Made by a program: the position numbers and the translations under genes. DNA of 64,000 nt from Nemophila menziesii (taxonomy: Eukaryota; Streptophyta; Magnoliopsida; Boraginales; Hydrophyllaceae): positions 6,636,501-6,700,500 of the forward strand of contig JARWIR010000005.1 in the NCBI GenBank assembly GCA_029959085.1, given 5' to 3'. The notes below the pieces were generated by a model, which did not search any database, was not told the origin of the DNA, and was given only the letters and a program-made list of their open reading frames with translations. Position 1 is the stretch's first letter. Every line of letters begins with the position of its first letter. This document shows positions 45,364-56,917 of this stretch, piece by piece.

Positions 45364-46991
45364 TGAAAGTCCTAGAGGGGGGTGAATAGGATTACTAATA
45401 AGATTAATGCCTAATTAAAAATCTTTTGGACAATAATAAGATTAAGAGAAAAACTTCTAAGTCAACTAATATATCAAACTCTTAAGGGATCATGCAATGG
45501 ATAAGCTAAGAGGTTCGATATATAATTGATACAAGTAAAACGAGTTTCTAATCTCTAACTACTCTAGATGGCAATATGTTAGATAAACTAGATAATCAAT
45601 ATCACAATATTCATACTAGCATATTATCAAACATATAGAGTGCGGAAAGTAAATAGAGTAGGGATAGAAAGATACACACGATTTATAGTGGTTCGGTTTC
45701 CCTACATCCACTACCTAAGGAAGCCTCCTTAGGATTTCAAGCTTTTCACTAAGCTCCCGTGTCTCTCTTAACCGGGTCGAGAACACAATAACCCTTACAA
45801 CCTCTTCGATAACACGAAGGACAAACACTTGTGCTATCGCAACACAAGGACACCAAGTATACTCCCGATACTCAAACACTTATGCTATCTCAACACAAGG
45901 ATACCAAGTATACTCCCTATACTTGAATTCTCTCTTAATCTATCTATTACAAGACCTAGACTTAAGAGGATAGATACAAAGTGTTTAAAGGGGTGCAAAC
46001 AACTTTGCTAGATAATCTCCTAAAGAGTAGATATGACTATAAACTTGTAAAACTCCTCTTTGAGTAGATAATAACTTTGATAGCTCCTTGGATTAACTCC
46101 TTAATTGAGTGGATATGAACTATGAAGCTCTTGACACCTTCTTGGATGATAACAATTAAGCCCCTAAGTGTATATGGGTTGAAGGTGTAGTTGTAGCCTT
46201 GAAAGACCTTCAATTTATAGCTGCAAAATGCTCCCAACGGTCATATGATTTGTCTCCAACGGATATATTAATATCTCCAACGGATCTATTGCTTTTGTCT
46301 TTATTTTGCTGCAGGAAAACCTTCATTGCGGTGTACCGCGGGTATGGTCCGGTGCACCGCGAAGACGTTCGTCTTAAACTTCAAGCTTACTGGTCGGACT
46401 ATCCTATGCACCGCGTCCCTGGTCCGTGCCTCAGTCCGGTGTACCGCGCCTCAGTCCGGTGTACCGCGCATTTCTTAGCTTACTGGTCGGACTAGCCTGT
46501 GCACCGTGCCTCTGGTCCGTGGCTCTGCGGTGTACCGCAGTTTCTGTCCGGTGTACCGCATATTTCTTTGCTTTCTGTTCGGACTAGCTTATGCACCGCG
46601 CCTCTGGTCCGTGGTATTGCGGTGTACCGTAGGTGTACTCCGGTGTACCGCACCAAAGGTTTAAAACACCTTCTAGTGAGTATATCTTTTTCTATGATGC
46701 TCGGATTAGAAAGCTTTCTTCACGAGAGTTGTAGAGGACATCATTCTTATACACTTTGTAGTTGATCACTAAAGCTAATTCTCAATGTACACAAAGATAA
46801 AGTTAATAGCATTTGTATGAGAATTAGTTTCTTAAGATAAAACAAAAAAGCTTTGATCTAAATGATAAAGATGCTCTTTTTGATGAATTAGAGTGCAAGA
46901 TAGAATGTATATAACAAAGGAATTTAGCACACTAAACACAAGAGGATTTGTCACATTAAAACAACCTATTAAGGGAGGCTATATGCCAACA
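45364..46991 (-). repeat. LARD LTR, left copy (3' LTR)
   Basis: 1628 bp, + strand TGAAAGTCCTAGAGG...TATGCCAACA. It contains a GC-rich repeat island at about 46325-46655. Several short open frames inside it recur identically in the other LTR and are not genes. Confidence 0.95.
46325..46655. repeat. GC-rich palindromic motif island within the LTR
   Basis: About eleven copies of GCGGTGTACCGC-like motifs (the arms GCGGT/ACCGC are inverted repeats around GT), many preceded by (A/G)GTCCG. A larger ~110-bp unit containing CTTACTGGTCGGACTA, TGCACCGCG and TGGTCCGTG is repeated three times. The island is strikingly GC-rich in AT-rich DNA. The same island is at 50499-50829 in the other LTR. Confidence 0.9.
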
Positions 46992-47006
46992 ATCTCCCCC
47001 TTTTTG
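46992..47006 (-). promoter_or_regulatory. Polypurine tract of the LARD element
   Basis: On the minus strand CAAAAAGGGGGAGAT ends exactly where the 3' LTR (TGTTGGC...) starts. Confidence 0.8.
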
Positions 47007-49520
47007 ATGATGACAAATCCTTCACTAAAACACCTTAGGAATGATATGAAAGTATAAGCTCTTATCAAATATAGCTCCCCCTCACAATAAGCATTTAAGT
47101 AAACATGAATATAAGATGTGAAATGCATTTGTGAGTATTTAAAAGTGCAATTTTGAAAGTTTTAGTGCACATATTTCTCCCCCTTTGTCTTCATCAAAAA
47201 GACGGGATAATAAGATCAAGCAAATAATCATAGAAGAGCTAAAAACTCAAGTGAATAGATTTTTGAAAAACAACATAGAGAGATCAAAGGTTAAAGAGCA
47301 ATTAAAACATTTTAATTTGAGATGCACAAAGATCAACAATTGCAAAGCATAAAAAAGATAAGGGATGGAGACATTTTACCAACTTCTTGATCGATAGGTT
47401 TTCATCTTATAAGCTTTCTAACAATGCAAACGATTAGTGCAATTTTTAAGATAAACGATTAGTGCAAACGATTAATCTAGCATTTTAGTTTTTAAAGATA
47501 ATTTACTAAAAACTCCCCCTCACGAAATGCATAGAGTGTTTGTTTCAATTTTGAAAAGTTTGACCAATAATTTCTCCCCTTTTTACCAATAAGAATATTT
47601 GAATCAATTTTAAGAAATCATGGGGTAAATTGTCATTTTTGAAAAGCAAAAGGGTCAAGATGAATTTTCCAAAAGTTTAGGGACTAAACGCAATTTTGAA
47701 AAACTTCAAAGGACCTAAATGCAATTTTCAACCATTTGAAGAACTTAGACTAATTGAACAAACTAAAGGGACTATAAAACAATATAGAATAAGATCAAGG
47801 ATGAATGATGCAATAGTACCTATATCATCAAAGAAAATGTTAGCACCATTAACACATTTAAATATCCGAAACATAAAGAATAAGCATCTAACATATAACA
47901 TACATAACCAATAATCCAAGTTAGACACAAAGCTTCCTAAACCAATTATCCAAATATAACCAAGTAGGATAATATGAAGATTAAAAACACCCAATAAGAA
48001 GAATTAGCGATTTTAAGAAATCTAGGGGTAAAATTTAACCTTGAAAAGTATGGGGGTCAAAATGCATTTTTCAAATGTTTAGGGACTAATTGCAATTTTG
48101 AAAACCTTCAAGGACCTAAGTAAGCTTTCACAAGACAATAGGGACCAAGGTCTAATATTCAAGCATAAGAAAGCTAAATGCAATTTGTTCAAACTATAGG
48201 GATCACAATGCAATATTTTCAACCAATAGGGACCATAATGCAAGATAGAACAATAAACCCCGAATTGCGGTGTACCGGACCATTGTTGCGGTGCACCGCA
48301 CAACTGCTCGACTAAAAGGGTAAGAAGAGAGATTTAGAAAATAAGCAAATTGCATAAACACGCGAAATTAATACGAAAACACCCCAATAGTTTAGAAATA
48401 TTTTAAAACTACTAAAAACGCTTTTGTTTTGAAAAGATTCAACATGGAAATCCCGAAAACAAATAAAACCGTTTATTTCACAAATACCCCTATATTTTTA
48501 AAAAAGTACAAAAAGACCCAATGTAAAAACTAAGCAATTTTAAGCATGATAAGGTCAAGTTATACAAGATATTTGCACAATAGGGAATAAACCATATAAG
48601 CACATAATGAAGCACAACATATAGATAGTAAGGCTAAGCAAATTCATGCAAATGAGTTAATGACCAATAATGGATAAAATTCCCATAATTCTATGCATAA
48701 AAACATTTTTGAAATGCTATGGGAAATGCAAAAGATTATCGGAAAAATATTTTGAAAAGCAATTTCGTTAAAAACTCACCTATATGAAAATGCAAATTTG
48801 TGATCAAAGATAAATTAAGATATGAAAGATTAAACTAATATCTTTGATCTTTTTCCCTTTTATCAAACAATAGGCACTTTTAAAAGGATATAAAAACTTG
48901 TAAGAATAAAAAGTGCAATTTATAATCGTTGAGGGACTAAAAAGCAATTTCACATAGTAAGGACTAAAAATGCAATTTTTTTTTAAAAAAAATTATGAAC
49001 TAAGAAGGCAAATATTACATGTGAAAGAATATGAAGTCCAAACTATGACACTTTGGAGAATTTAAAACTATGAGGGGTCAAAGTGCAATTTTGAAAATTT
49101 TGGGGACTAAGATGCAATTACCAAAATTCTAAGAGCTAAAGTGCAAAAACATCATTCATGAGAATTAGATGCAATAACACTAATAACATTAAAACAATGA
49201 TAAGAATCACAAGATAATATCCAAAGATAAAACATGATAACAACAAACACAACTAATCAAATCACAACCCAAAACAAAGTTAAAAACGCAAGCCATAAGG
49301 AGGAAACGCAATATAATATACGAGATAAAGAAAAGAAATCACCGGATTTTCCTTTTTCGAGATTTGAGCGTTCTTTCGTATATTAATTCTTCCATTTGTT
49401 TCCTCCAAGCAAAGTAACGATTACCTACAAGAAAATGGAGGTTGTGTAGAAAACAACTCTTCCAAAAGATTAGATTCCAAATCGTTTACTCTACTAACGG
49501 TTAAGCTATTCACGTAGAGT
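47007..49520 (-). other. Non-coding interior of the LARD element with repeated phrases
   Basis: No open frame above about 90 codons and no gag or pol motif on either strand. The interior repeats, more than ten times in imperfect form, a phrase like AGGGACTAAA(A)TGCAATTTTGAAAA (for example near 47672, 47700, 48083, 48195, 48930, 48965, 49085, 49115). One copy each of GCGGTGTACCGG and GCGGTGCACCGC lies at 48266-48300, the same motif as the LTR island. Two dozen short AT-rich stretches carry no further signal. Confidence 0.75.
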
Positions 49521-49535
49521 TAGGCTCTGATACCA
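49521..49535 (-). promoter_or_regulatory. Primer binding site (initiator Met tRNA)
   Basis: The minus strand reads TGGTATCAGAGCCTA, complementary to the 3' end of plant initiator methionine tRNA and two bases from the LTR edge. This is the usual primer site of many plant LTR retrotransposons. Confidence 0.9.
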
Positions 49536-49537
49536 AT

Positions 49538-51165
49538 TGAAAGTCCTAGAGGGGGGTGAATAGGATTACTAATAAGATTAATGCCTAATTAAAAATCTTT
49601 TGGACAATAATAAGATTAAGAGAAAAACTTCTAAGTCAACTAATATATCAAACTCTTAAGGGATCATGCAATGGATAAGCTAAGAGGTTCGATATATAAT
49701 TGATACAAGTAAAACGAGTTTCTAATCTCTAACTACTCTAGATGGCAATATGTTAGATAAACTAGATAATCAATATCACAATATTCATACTAGCATATTA
49801 TCAAACATATAGAGTGCGGAAAGTAAATAGAGTAGGGATAGAAAGATACACACGATTTATAGTGGTTCGGTTTCCCTACATCCACTACCTAAGGAAGCCT
49901 CCTTAGGATTTCAAGCTTTTCACTAAGCTCCCGTGTCTCTCTTAACCGGGTCGAGAACACAATAACCCTTACAACCTCTTCGATAACACGAAGGACAAAC
50001 ACTTGTGCTATCGCAACACAAGGACACCAAGTATACTCCCGATACTCAAACACTTATGCTATCTCAACACAAGGATACCAAGTATACTCCCTATACTTGA
50101 ATTCTCTCTTAATCTATCTATTACAAGACCTAGACTTAAGAGGATAGATACAAAGTGTTTAAAGGGGTGCAAACAACTTTGCTAGATAATCTCCTAAAGA
50201 GTAGATATGACTATAAACTTGTAAAACTCCTCTTTGAGTAGATAATAACTTTGATAGCTCCTTGGATTAACTCCTTAATTGAGTGGATATGAACTATGAA
50301 GCTCTTGACACCTTCTTGGATGATAACAATTAAGCCCCTAAGTGTATATGGGTTGAAGGTGTAGTTGTAGCCTTGAAAGACCTTCAATTTATAGCTGCAA
50401 AATGCTCCCAACGGTCATATGATTTGTCTCCAACGGATATATTAATATCTCCAACGGATCTATTGCTTTTGTCTTTATTTTGCTGCAGGAAAACCTTCAT
50501 TGCGGTGTACCGCGGGTATGGTCCGGTGCACCGCGAAGACGTTCGTCTTAAACTTCAAGCTTACTGGTCGGACTATCCTATGCACCGCGTCCCTGGTCCG
50601 TGCCTCAGTCCGGTGTACCGCGCCTCAGTCCGGTGTACCGCGCATTTCTTAGCTTACTGGTCGGACTAGCCTGTGCACCGTGCCTCTGGTCCGTGGCTCT
50701 GCGGTGTACCGCAGTATCTGTCCGGTGTACCGCATATTTCTTTGCTTTCTGTTCGGACTAGCTTATGCACCGCGCCTCTGGTCCGTGGTATTGCGGTGTA
50801 CCGTAGGTGTACTCCGGTGTACCGCACCAAAGGTTTAAAACACCTTCTAGTGAGTATATCTTTTTCTATGATGCTCGGATTAGAAAGCTTTCTTCACGAG
50901 AGTTGTAGAGGACATCATTCTTATACACTTTGTAGTTGATCACTAAAGCTAATTCTCAATGTACACAAAGATAAAGTTAATAGCATTTGTATGAGAATTA
51001 GTTTCTTAAGATAAAACAAAAAAGCTTTGATCTAAATGATAAAGATGCTCTTTTTGATGAATTAGAGTGCAAGATAGAATGTATATAACAAAGGAATTTA
51101 GCACACTAAACACAAGAGGATTTGTCACATTAAAACAACCTATTAAGGGAGGCTATATGCCAACA
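49538..51165 (-). repeat. LARD LTR, right copy (5' LTR)
   Basis: Same length as the left copy and nearly identical. It contains the GC-rich motif island at about 50499-50829. Confidence 0.95.
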
Positions 51166-51189
51166 ATTAGAACAGAAAACATAAATCAC

Positions 51190-51345
51190 ATATACACATA
51201 GTTTAGTGGTAAAACACTTACAAATTACTCTCAAGGTTTCAAGTGCAAATCCGCTTTGCTACATATATTTACTCCCAATACACTTTTCCTTGTATTTTAG
51301 CATTTTTTTGGTTTGCCATATCCTTTGAAAACTAATTTTTATGTT
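51190..51345 (+). repeat. tRNA-headed dispersed repeat (right of the LARD element)
   Basis: ACATAGTTTAGTGGTAAAAC, then TTACAAATTACTCTCAAGG and TTTCAAGTGCAAATCCGC (B-box-like). Counterpart of 14674-14840 in unit 1. Confidence 0.5.
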
Positions 51346-53302
51346 TGGTTCTAATTTTTCCGTTAATTATTGGACCAGATAGGTCCAATTATCCTGTTTT
51401 AATTAGCTATAATTTTTTGATGAGATTTTTGTTACTTAGAAATTCCGTTAAAGAGTGAGATTGGATCAATCTCATCTTCATGCAAATGAGACAAATCCCA
51501 TCTCTTGACTAATTAGGCAAATCTCATCTCCCCTTTTTCGTTAATTTGTACATTTAAATAAGTCTAACAATAGGAAAAATTACAAACCATAGTAATTTTT
51601 CAAAACAACTATAATTCACACAGCTCATAAATAAAAAAACTTACAATCTGATTAATCAAAAGTTTAAACAACTATATATCAATAAATGAAATCTCCCACT
51701 ATTCAAAAAATAATTGTCTTTAACCACATACTTGCATGCACACACTTACACATCCCAATCTTCGTGCATCAACCAATTCATCATGCAAGCCCATTGTTCG
51801 ACCTACCATTCTTGTATTGACTTCCAACTATTTTCTTCTTGTATATTTCAACAACATACAGAAGTATATATACTCCTGAATCATTTAAACGGATCTCAGG
51901 TGCATACTTCTTTCGTTATATAGTTTCTTTCTTGTAATAGCTATTGGTACTTTCTTACAGTGTTCAGGAAGTATCACCTCAAAAATCAATCTATGCACCG
52001 GTTTCTCAACCTTTTTATTTGCTTTACTTCCTATCAATACTGACTTCGTATATGGAATCGAGTCACATATATATATCGTTGAATATGCTAAATGCTCGAT
52101 TCTATAATGTTCGTGTTTATCAACATCATCGTTATTTATAAATACCTATAATACAAGTGAGCCGTTAACGTTTACTAAATGATCCAATAATATTGGATCA
52201 TTAACTTTAAGTAAGACTTAAAATCGACCAAATAACAGGACATCCCAACTTTAAACTTGAAAATTCCCAAAAAATGATGTCTTGATCTATGAATACCACT
52301 ACAAAAGGCAAGACACCCATTCGAATTAGTTCTTGTTTGCCACCACTAACGAAAATACATTAAAAATAAAAAAACTTCATAAAACGTTCTCTAAGACCCT
52401 ATATATACCATTTAAACATGAAAACCTCAGCCTAAATCATGAACCACCACACAAATTTGAAACCACCCCCCCCCCCCACTCCCCCCATTCGGATATCAAC
52501 TCTTGTTGCCTCCTCCAATGGTGCAGCTTCCCCGGAGCTAAGCATTCATGGATCAATTTTACCATGGAAACTTCAAGTAAAGAAGATTAACACAAAGAGA
52601 AGAAGTTTCAGGCAGAGTTGGTGGTGGCGAGGTGCTCAAAGGTGTGGAGATGGTGAGTTTTTAATGAATTTCAGTGTTGCTTAAAGAGAATTATATGGTT
52701 ATGTAAGACTCAGATCTAAGTTCTACTATTGTAGCGAAGAGGTGAGCTCATGGCTATGGAGTTTGTGGAGCTCAAATATACGCAAGCTAGGGCTTCATTG
52801 AGTTCATGCATGTTGTAAAGATGGACGATGTCATTAAATTTAATTTGATGACGTTGGCCATGCAGTTGTTTTTCCCATGACTTTACATCATTTTTGGTAT
52901 TTTTTTCCAATATTTTGATATTTTCTTGTACATCTTTATTTTTTATGTAATATAAACAAGTTATAATATAAAATATATTTGCTTAATTAATTAGTTATAT
53001 GAGCCAAGTATATTTTGTTGTTGGTAAGTGTAAAAAATGACAAAAATCTTAACTATCAAAATAATACACTAAGTGTAGGAATTATTATGAGTTTCGAACA
53101 ATGAGTACACCTAGTGATAATATAATACCCAATGTAGAATCTTGAGCATGATCCATGATAAAATTATGCTCAATTTCGAACCTTGAGCATGCTCTATGGT
53201 AAAACTATGCTCAATGTCCCCTAGATATGCTCAATACTACCACTGGTGGTGGAGCATTAATGGTCGAAAACTGATCATGTTCAGTGTGCGAGACTGAGTA
53301 TA
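51346..53302. other. No gene seen; end of unit 2
   Basis: 51346-52045 matches unit 1 14841-15480. 52140-53040 is extra relative to unit 1; it contains an 11-base C run near 52467 and an 81-codon open stretch (52439-52684) without known domain. 53040-53302 again matches unit 1 and includes the unoccupied site of the 301-bp hAT MITE. Confidence 0.5.
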
Positions 53303-56125
53303 TTATGCGCCACTTTCGGAGATGCTAAGTGACATCACCTACTGTGGTGCATCAGTGTGATCAGTGGTTGTCGGATATACTTAGTGTCGTTCCCTGAGAT
53401 ACTTAGTACTTACTCTGTCACTTTCTTTTTGTCTTGATGTGAGTTTTGTATTGTTTGAGAAAAATTTAATAGCTTTCCGAATTAGTGATCTCTAAGAAGA
53501 ACTAAATTTTTCTTCCATCTATATTGGTGAATAAAATCTTCCGTAAAACCCTTTGGGTTAAGATCCAAAATTGTGATATAGATTACTAGGTTTGGAACCA
53601 TTTTGACCAATTTTTCCTAATTTTAACTTCTTAAAGCTTGATTAATGTTAGGTATCACCTAAAAAAAGTATCACCATATATCACTCAGAACGTGAATCAT
53701 AAATTGTCCAAATATGGAAGAGAGAACAAAGTTAACCAGGAAAGAAAAATAATATGATCGGTCATTTATGATCCACGTCACGGGAGAGATTTGGGTGATA
53801 CCCATCATTAATTTCAAAGATTATAATGTGGTTGATGAATTTTGTAATACATTTGAAATGAATGTCAATAAAATATTCCTTACAAGTTTTTTGTTCAGGT
53901 GATCATCGTAATTCTAGATAGTTTTGTTTACTTCGCTTTTTAGTGATTAGATTCCATATTTTATATTATGGATCGCCATATGTTACTAGTCCAACCATCA
54001 AATCTATTTCACATCTCGTCATTCAATTTGCACACCAAAGGCCTTATCTCGTCATTGCATGTTTATGTAGTGATATATGCGGCTCATACCAAAGGCCCAA
54101 TTTTTGTGTATATATCCCTGTAGTCCTATAACTATCTATTTTCACTCTCCTCAAAATGCATACTTTGTGCCATTAGTTAGGGTCTCCTATTCTAATAGGC
54201 CAGAATCAACACATAATATAGGGACCCGTATTTTCCCTTTATCCTAACCTAATAGTATAACACCCACAATTTAACCATGATAGTTGGCTCCGTTACACAT
54301 GCCTAAAAATGAACACTAATACCCGTCATATGTATCACTAATTAAACCAACAATCTCATACGTGTCGGATATGTCACTGAAACTCCCATCAATATTTAAT
54401 TTAACTTCAGTAGTAAGTTTAACCCATTTCATCATTAAATTCTTAGTTTAGACAAACAATTCAATAGCACCCTTTTAACTAAATCACACACAAATTCACA
54501 TGCTAAATTTAAAATTAATTTGATATATGAAAAATACATTTTATTGTCGACATGGTGTCTAAATAAAAATGTATTAAATTACCTTGATCCATTTAATGTC
54601 GCAAGGCTACTACAAATAACAATCACCATCCAATCCAATCAAGTGAATATTTGCACTATAAATATTTTCTTCCACCAGTTAAAGGATGACAACTAGCTCG
54701 TATTTTAACCCCACAATCAAGTGAATTTTTTCATGTGTTGAACTTAGACACGAAGAATCGCAATTATTTCCAATTTATATACACAACAAGTCAAGACGTC
54801 ATAAATAATTGAAATCATTAAGATGGCGATAACATATCTCGCTTAACAACAACCTTCGTACACATTTCCTCTCAAATGGAATGAATGTCTCTTGAACTGA
54901 ATTAAGATATAAATGTTGACGTACATCTACATAAACAGACAAAATTAGCACGTGAACCCACACTATATAAGAAATCATCGCTTTATCATTCTTACAACTT
55001 TTTTTTAATTAGTACAATATAGACATGTGTCCAATCACCTAAGAGCATATCCATGAATTTTCTCAAGGGGACTAAATGTTAAAACATAATCACATGCTAA
55101 ATTAGAAATTTGCTATCTGGAAGTTTATGTTATTGTCGAGATGGTGTTTAACTAAATAATAAACCGCCTTTTATTACACTAATAAGATTTTCACTTTTCA
55201 TATTTTTATTTCACCAATCAGAGGACACCAATTCAATCACGTGTGAGCCCCACTTTTAAGTAGATTTATTCATGTATTGAACTTAGATGCAAAGATTCAA
55301 AACATTTTCTATTTAAATACATGAAAAATGAAGATGTTACAATCTTAGATAGTTGAAATCATTAAGACGACGATAACATCTTTCACTTAACATCAGCTTT
55401 TCTAAATTTTCTTGCACTAAATTAAGGTATAAATGATGATGTACATCTAGATAAACAAACAAAATTAGCACATGTAAACCCATAATATATAAGAAAACTT
55501 TATTCTATCATTCTTACAACTTTATTTAGTTAGTGGCTTAGTGTGATATAAACATGTGTCCAATCACTTAAGGACAAATCTATGAATTTTCTCCACGAGG
55601 CTAAAAGTTAAAACAAACAGTGGAGTTTGAGATTAACTTCTAGTTTAGGTATGGTTGACAATTTTATATTTAATCTAGAGAGGACTAAAAGATAACTACT
55701 TTCTTTTGTTACACCGATTATAACTACCAGCTTCTTCAACTACTTAAGGATTAAGAACAAACCTTTCTGGAAAGCTACTTCTTTCTCGATTTAACAAAAA
55801 ATAGAAAAAGCTAAATCTCTTATTCCAGAAAAAAAAGGACGCCCGTCCAGATTAACGTATGTCTAGAGCATGCCTCTTTATCGACTGAAGTCACTCGCCA
55901 ATGCTATTTCTTTCCACTAAAGCTTTCCTAACCAAAGAAGTTATGGATACCATTAAACAGCGCCAGATGTCAATATATGTTATACATCATACCGTCTCGA
56001 CATTCAGTTTCAGTATTAATTTTCATAAAGTGTAAATTAATCTCATATATATAATTGTACTTTTACACAATTTAAGAATAAATCTATATATTATATTTAG
56101 GATAATTATGATCATCATATTTAAC
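53303..56125 (+). other. Upstream region of CCCH copy 3; no other gene
   Basis: Third version of the ~3 kb upstream block, most similar to unit 2 over its distal part (shared GGTATCACCTAAAAAA and CATAAATTGTCCAAATATGG where unit 1 differs). No coding sequence is recognised. Confidence 0.55.
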
Positions 56126-56658
56126 TTTTTTTTTTGGGTCGGGTAAACGGTTGTATTAAAATATCAAAACTGTACACTATACATGGGTGTTACCTACCTA
56201 GGTTCGAAAGCATAAGGTAGCAACAAGGAATATAAAAAAACAACTACCTCATACTATACTAATACAAGCTAGCCTTCCACTCACATTCAAAAAAGAATGC
56301 CGAGGGAACAAGGAAAATAAGATTGAATAAACACACCATTTAATTTCCTTGGTTACTATTTCTCTAGTCTTGGAAGCACCTCTCATGGCTAAGTGATTTC
56401 TCGTCGTCCAAATACAATACACGGTAGCTCCAAAACCCACTTTCCAAGCCTTTCTTCTCCAATTCTCTCTAGCTTTTAATTTTTTAAGCCATTTTAAAGC
56501 GCTTAGAATAGTGTTCATTTCCTTGTCTAGTCCAAGCCACATTTTAATATCATCCCATACAGCCTTAGCAAAAGAGCATTCAAAAAATAAATGCCTATTC
56601 GATTCAAAATCTTCCTTACACAAATCACAAAGTGGATCAAGTCCCATATAAGTAATTA
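56126..56658 (-). mobile_element. 5'-truncated LINE, 3' end only, in the CCCH copy 3 promoter
   Basis: The T run at 56126-56135 (poly-A on the minus strand) is followed by GGGTCGGGTAAACGGTTGTA, matching the 3' end of the full-length LINE at 33600. A 132-codon frame (56647-56249) encodes the zinc-ribbon end: DPLCDLCKEDFESNRHLFFEC and ENWRRKAWKVGFGATVYCIW. Homology to the LINE stops at about 56658, so all but about 0.5 kb of the element is missing. The right edge lies 260 bp before the CCCH ATG. No clear target duplication. Confidence 0.88.
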
Positions 56659-56917
56659 CTATTTTTAGTAATTAGTATAGTTCCTTGACAAAATTGACTA
56701 AACCCGAACCTTTCATGAACCGGACTTAGCCTTGACTCACTCCTAGTACTATGGTTAAAAAGGGGCTTTAGTTTAGGAGGTGGACCCATATACTGACATC
56801 GACTCCTAATAAAGACCAACTGGCACACCATTCGTGTGCTTCCTTAAAACAAACACACAGCCAGCTCAGAATATCAAACCCTTACAAAACACATAGAGAG
56901 AGAAAGAAGAGAGAGAA

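Larger units (their letters stand above)
45364..51165 (-). mobile_element. Non-autonomous LTR retrotransposon (LARD type)
   Basis: Two 1628-bp LTRs (45364-46991 and 49538-51165) flank a 2546-bp interior without any pol or gag domain. On the minus strand the LTR is TGTTGGCATATAGCC...AGGACTTTCA. The right LTR is the 5' one: directly inside it, on the minus strand, AT then TGGTATCAGAGCC matches the initiator-methionine tRNA primer binding site. At the other end CAAAAAGGGGGAGAT abuts the 3' LTR as polypurine tract. By eye I found one difference between the LTRs (T at 46542, A at 50716), so the insertion is very recent. Target duplications are not evident (TATT and ATTAG flanks). Confidence 0.93.

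Noticed and set aside
46199..46765. Cysteine- and arginine-rich frames repeated at 50373-50939
   Set aside because: They lie within the two LTRs of the LARD element and arise from the GC-rich motif island.
52439..52684. Proline-rich small protein
   Set aside because: Starts in an 11-base C run prone to slippage, is absent from unit 1, and has no domain.
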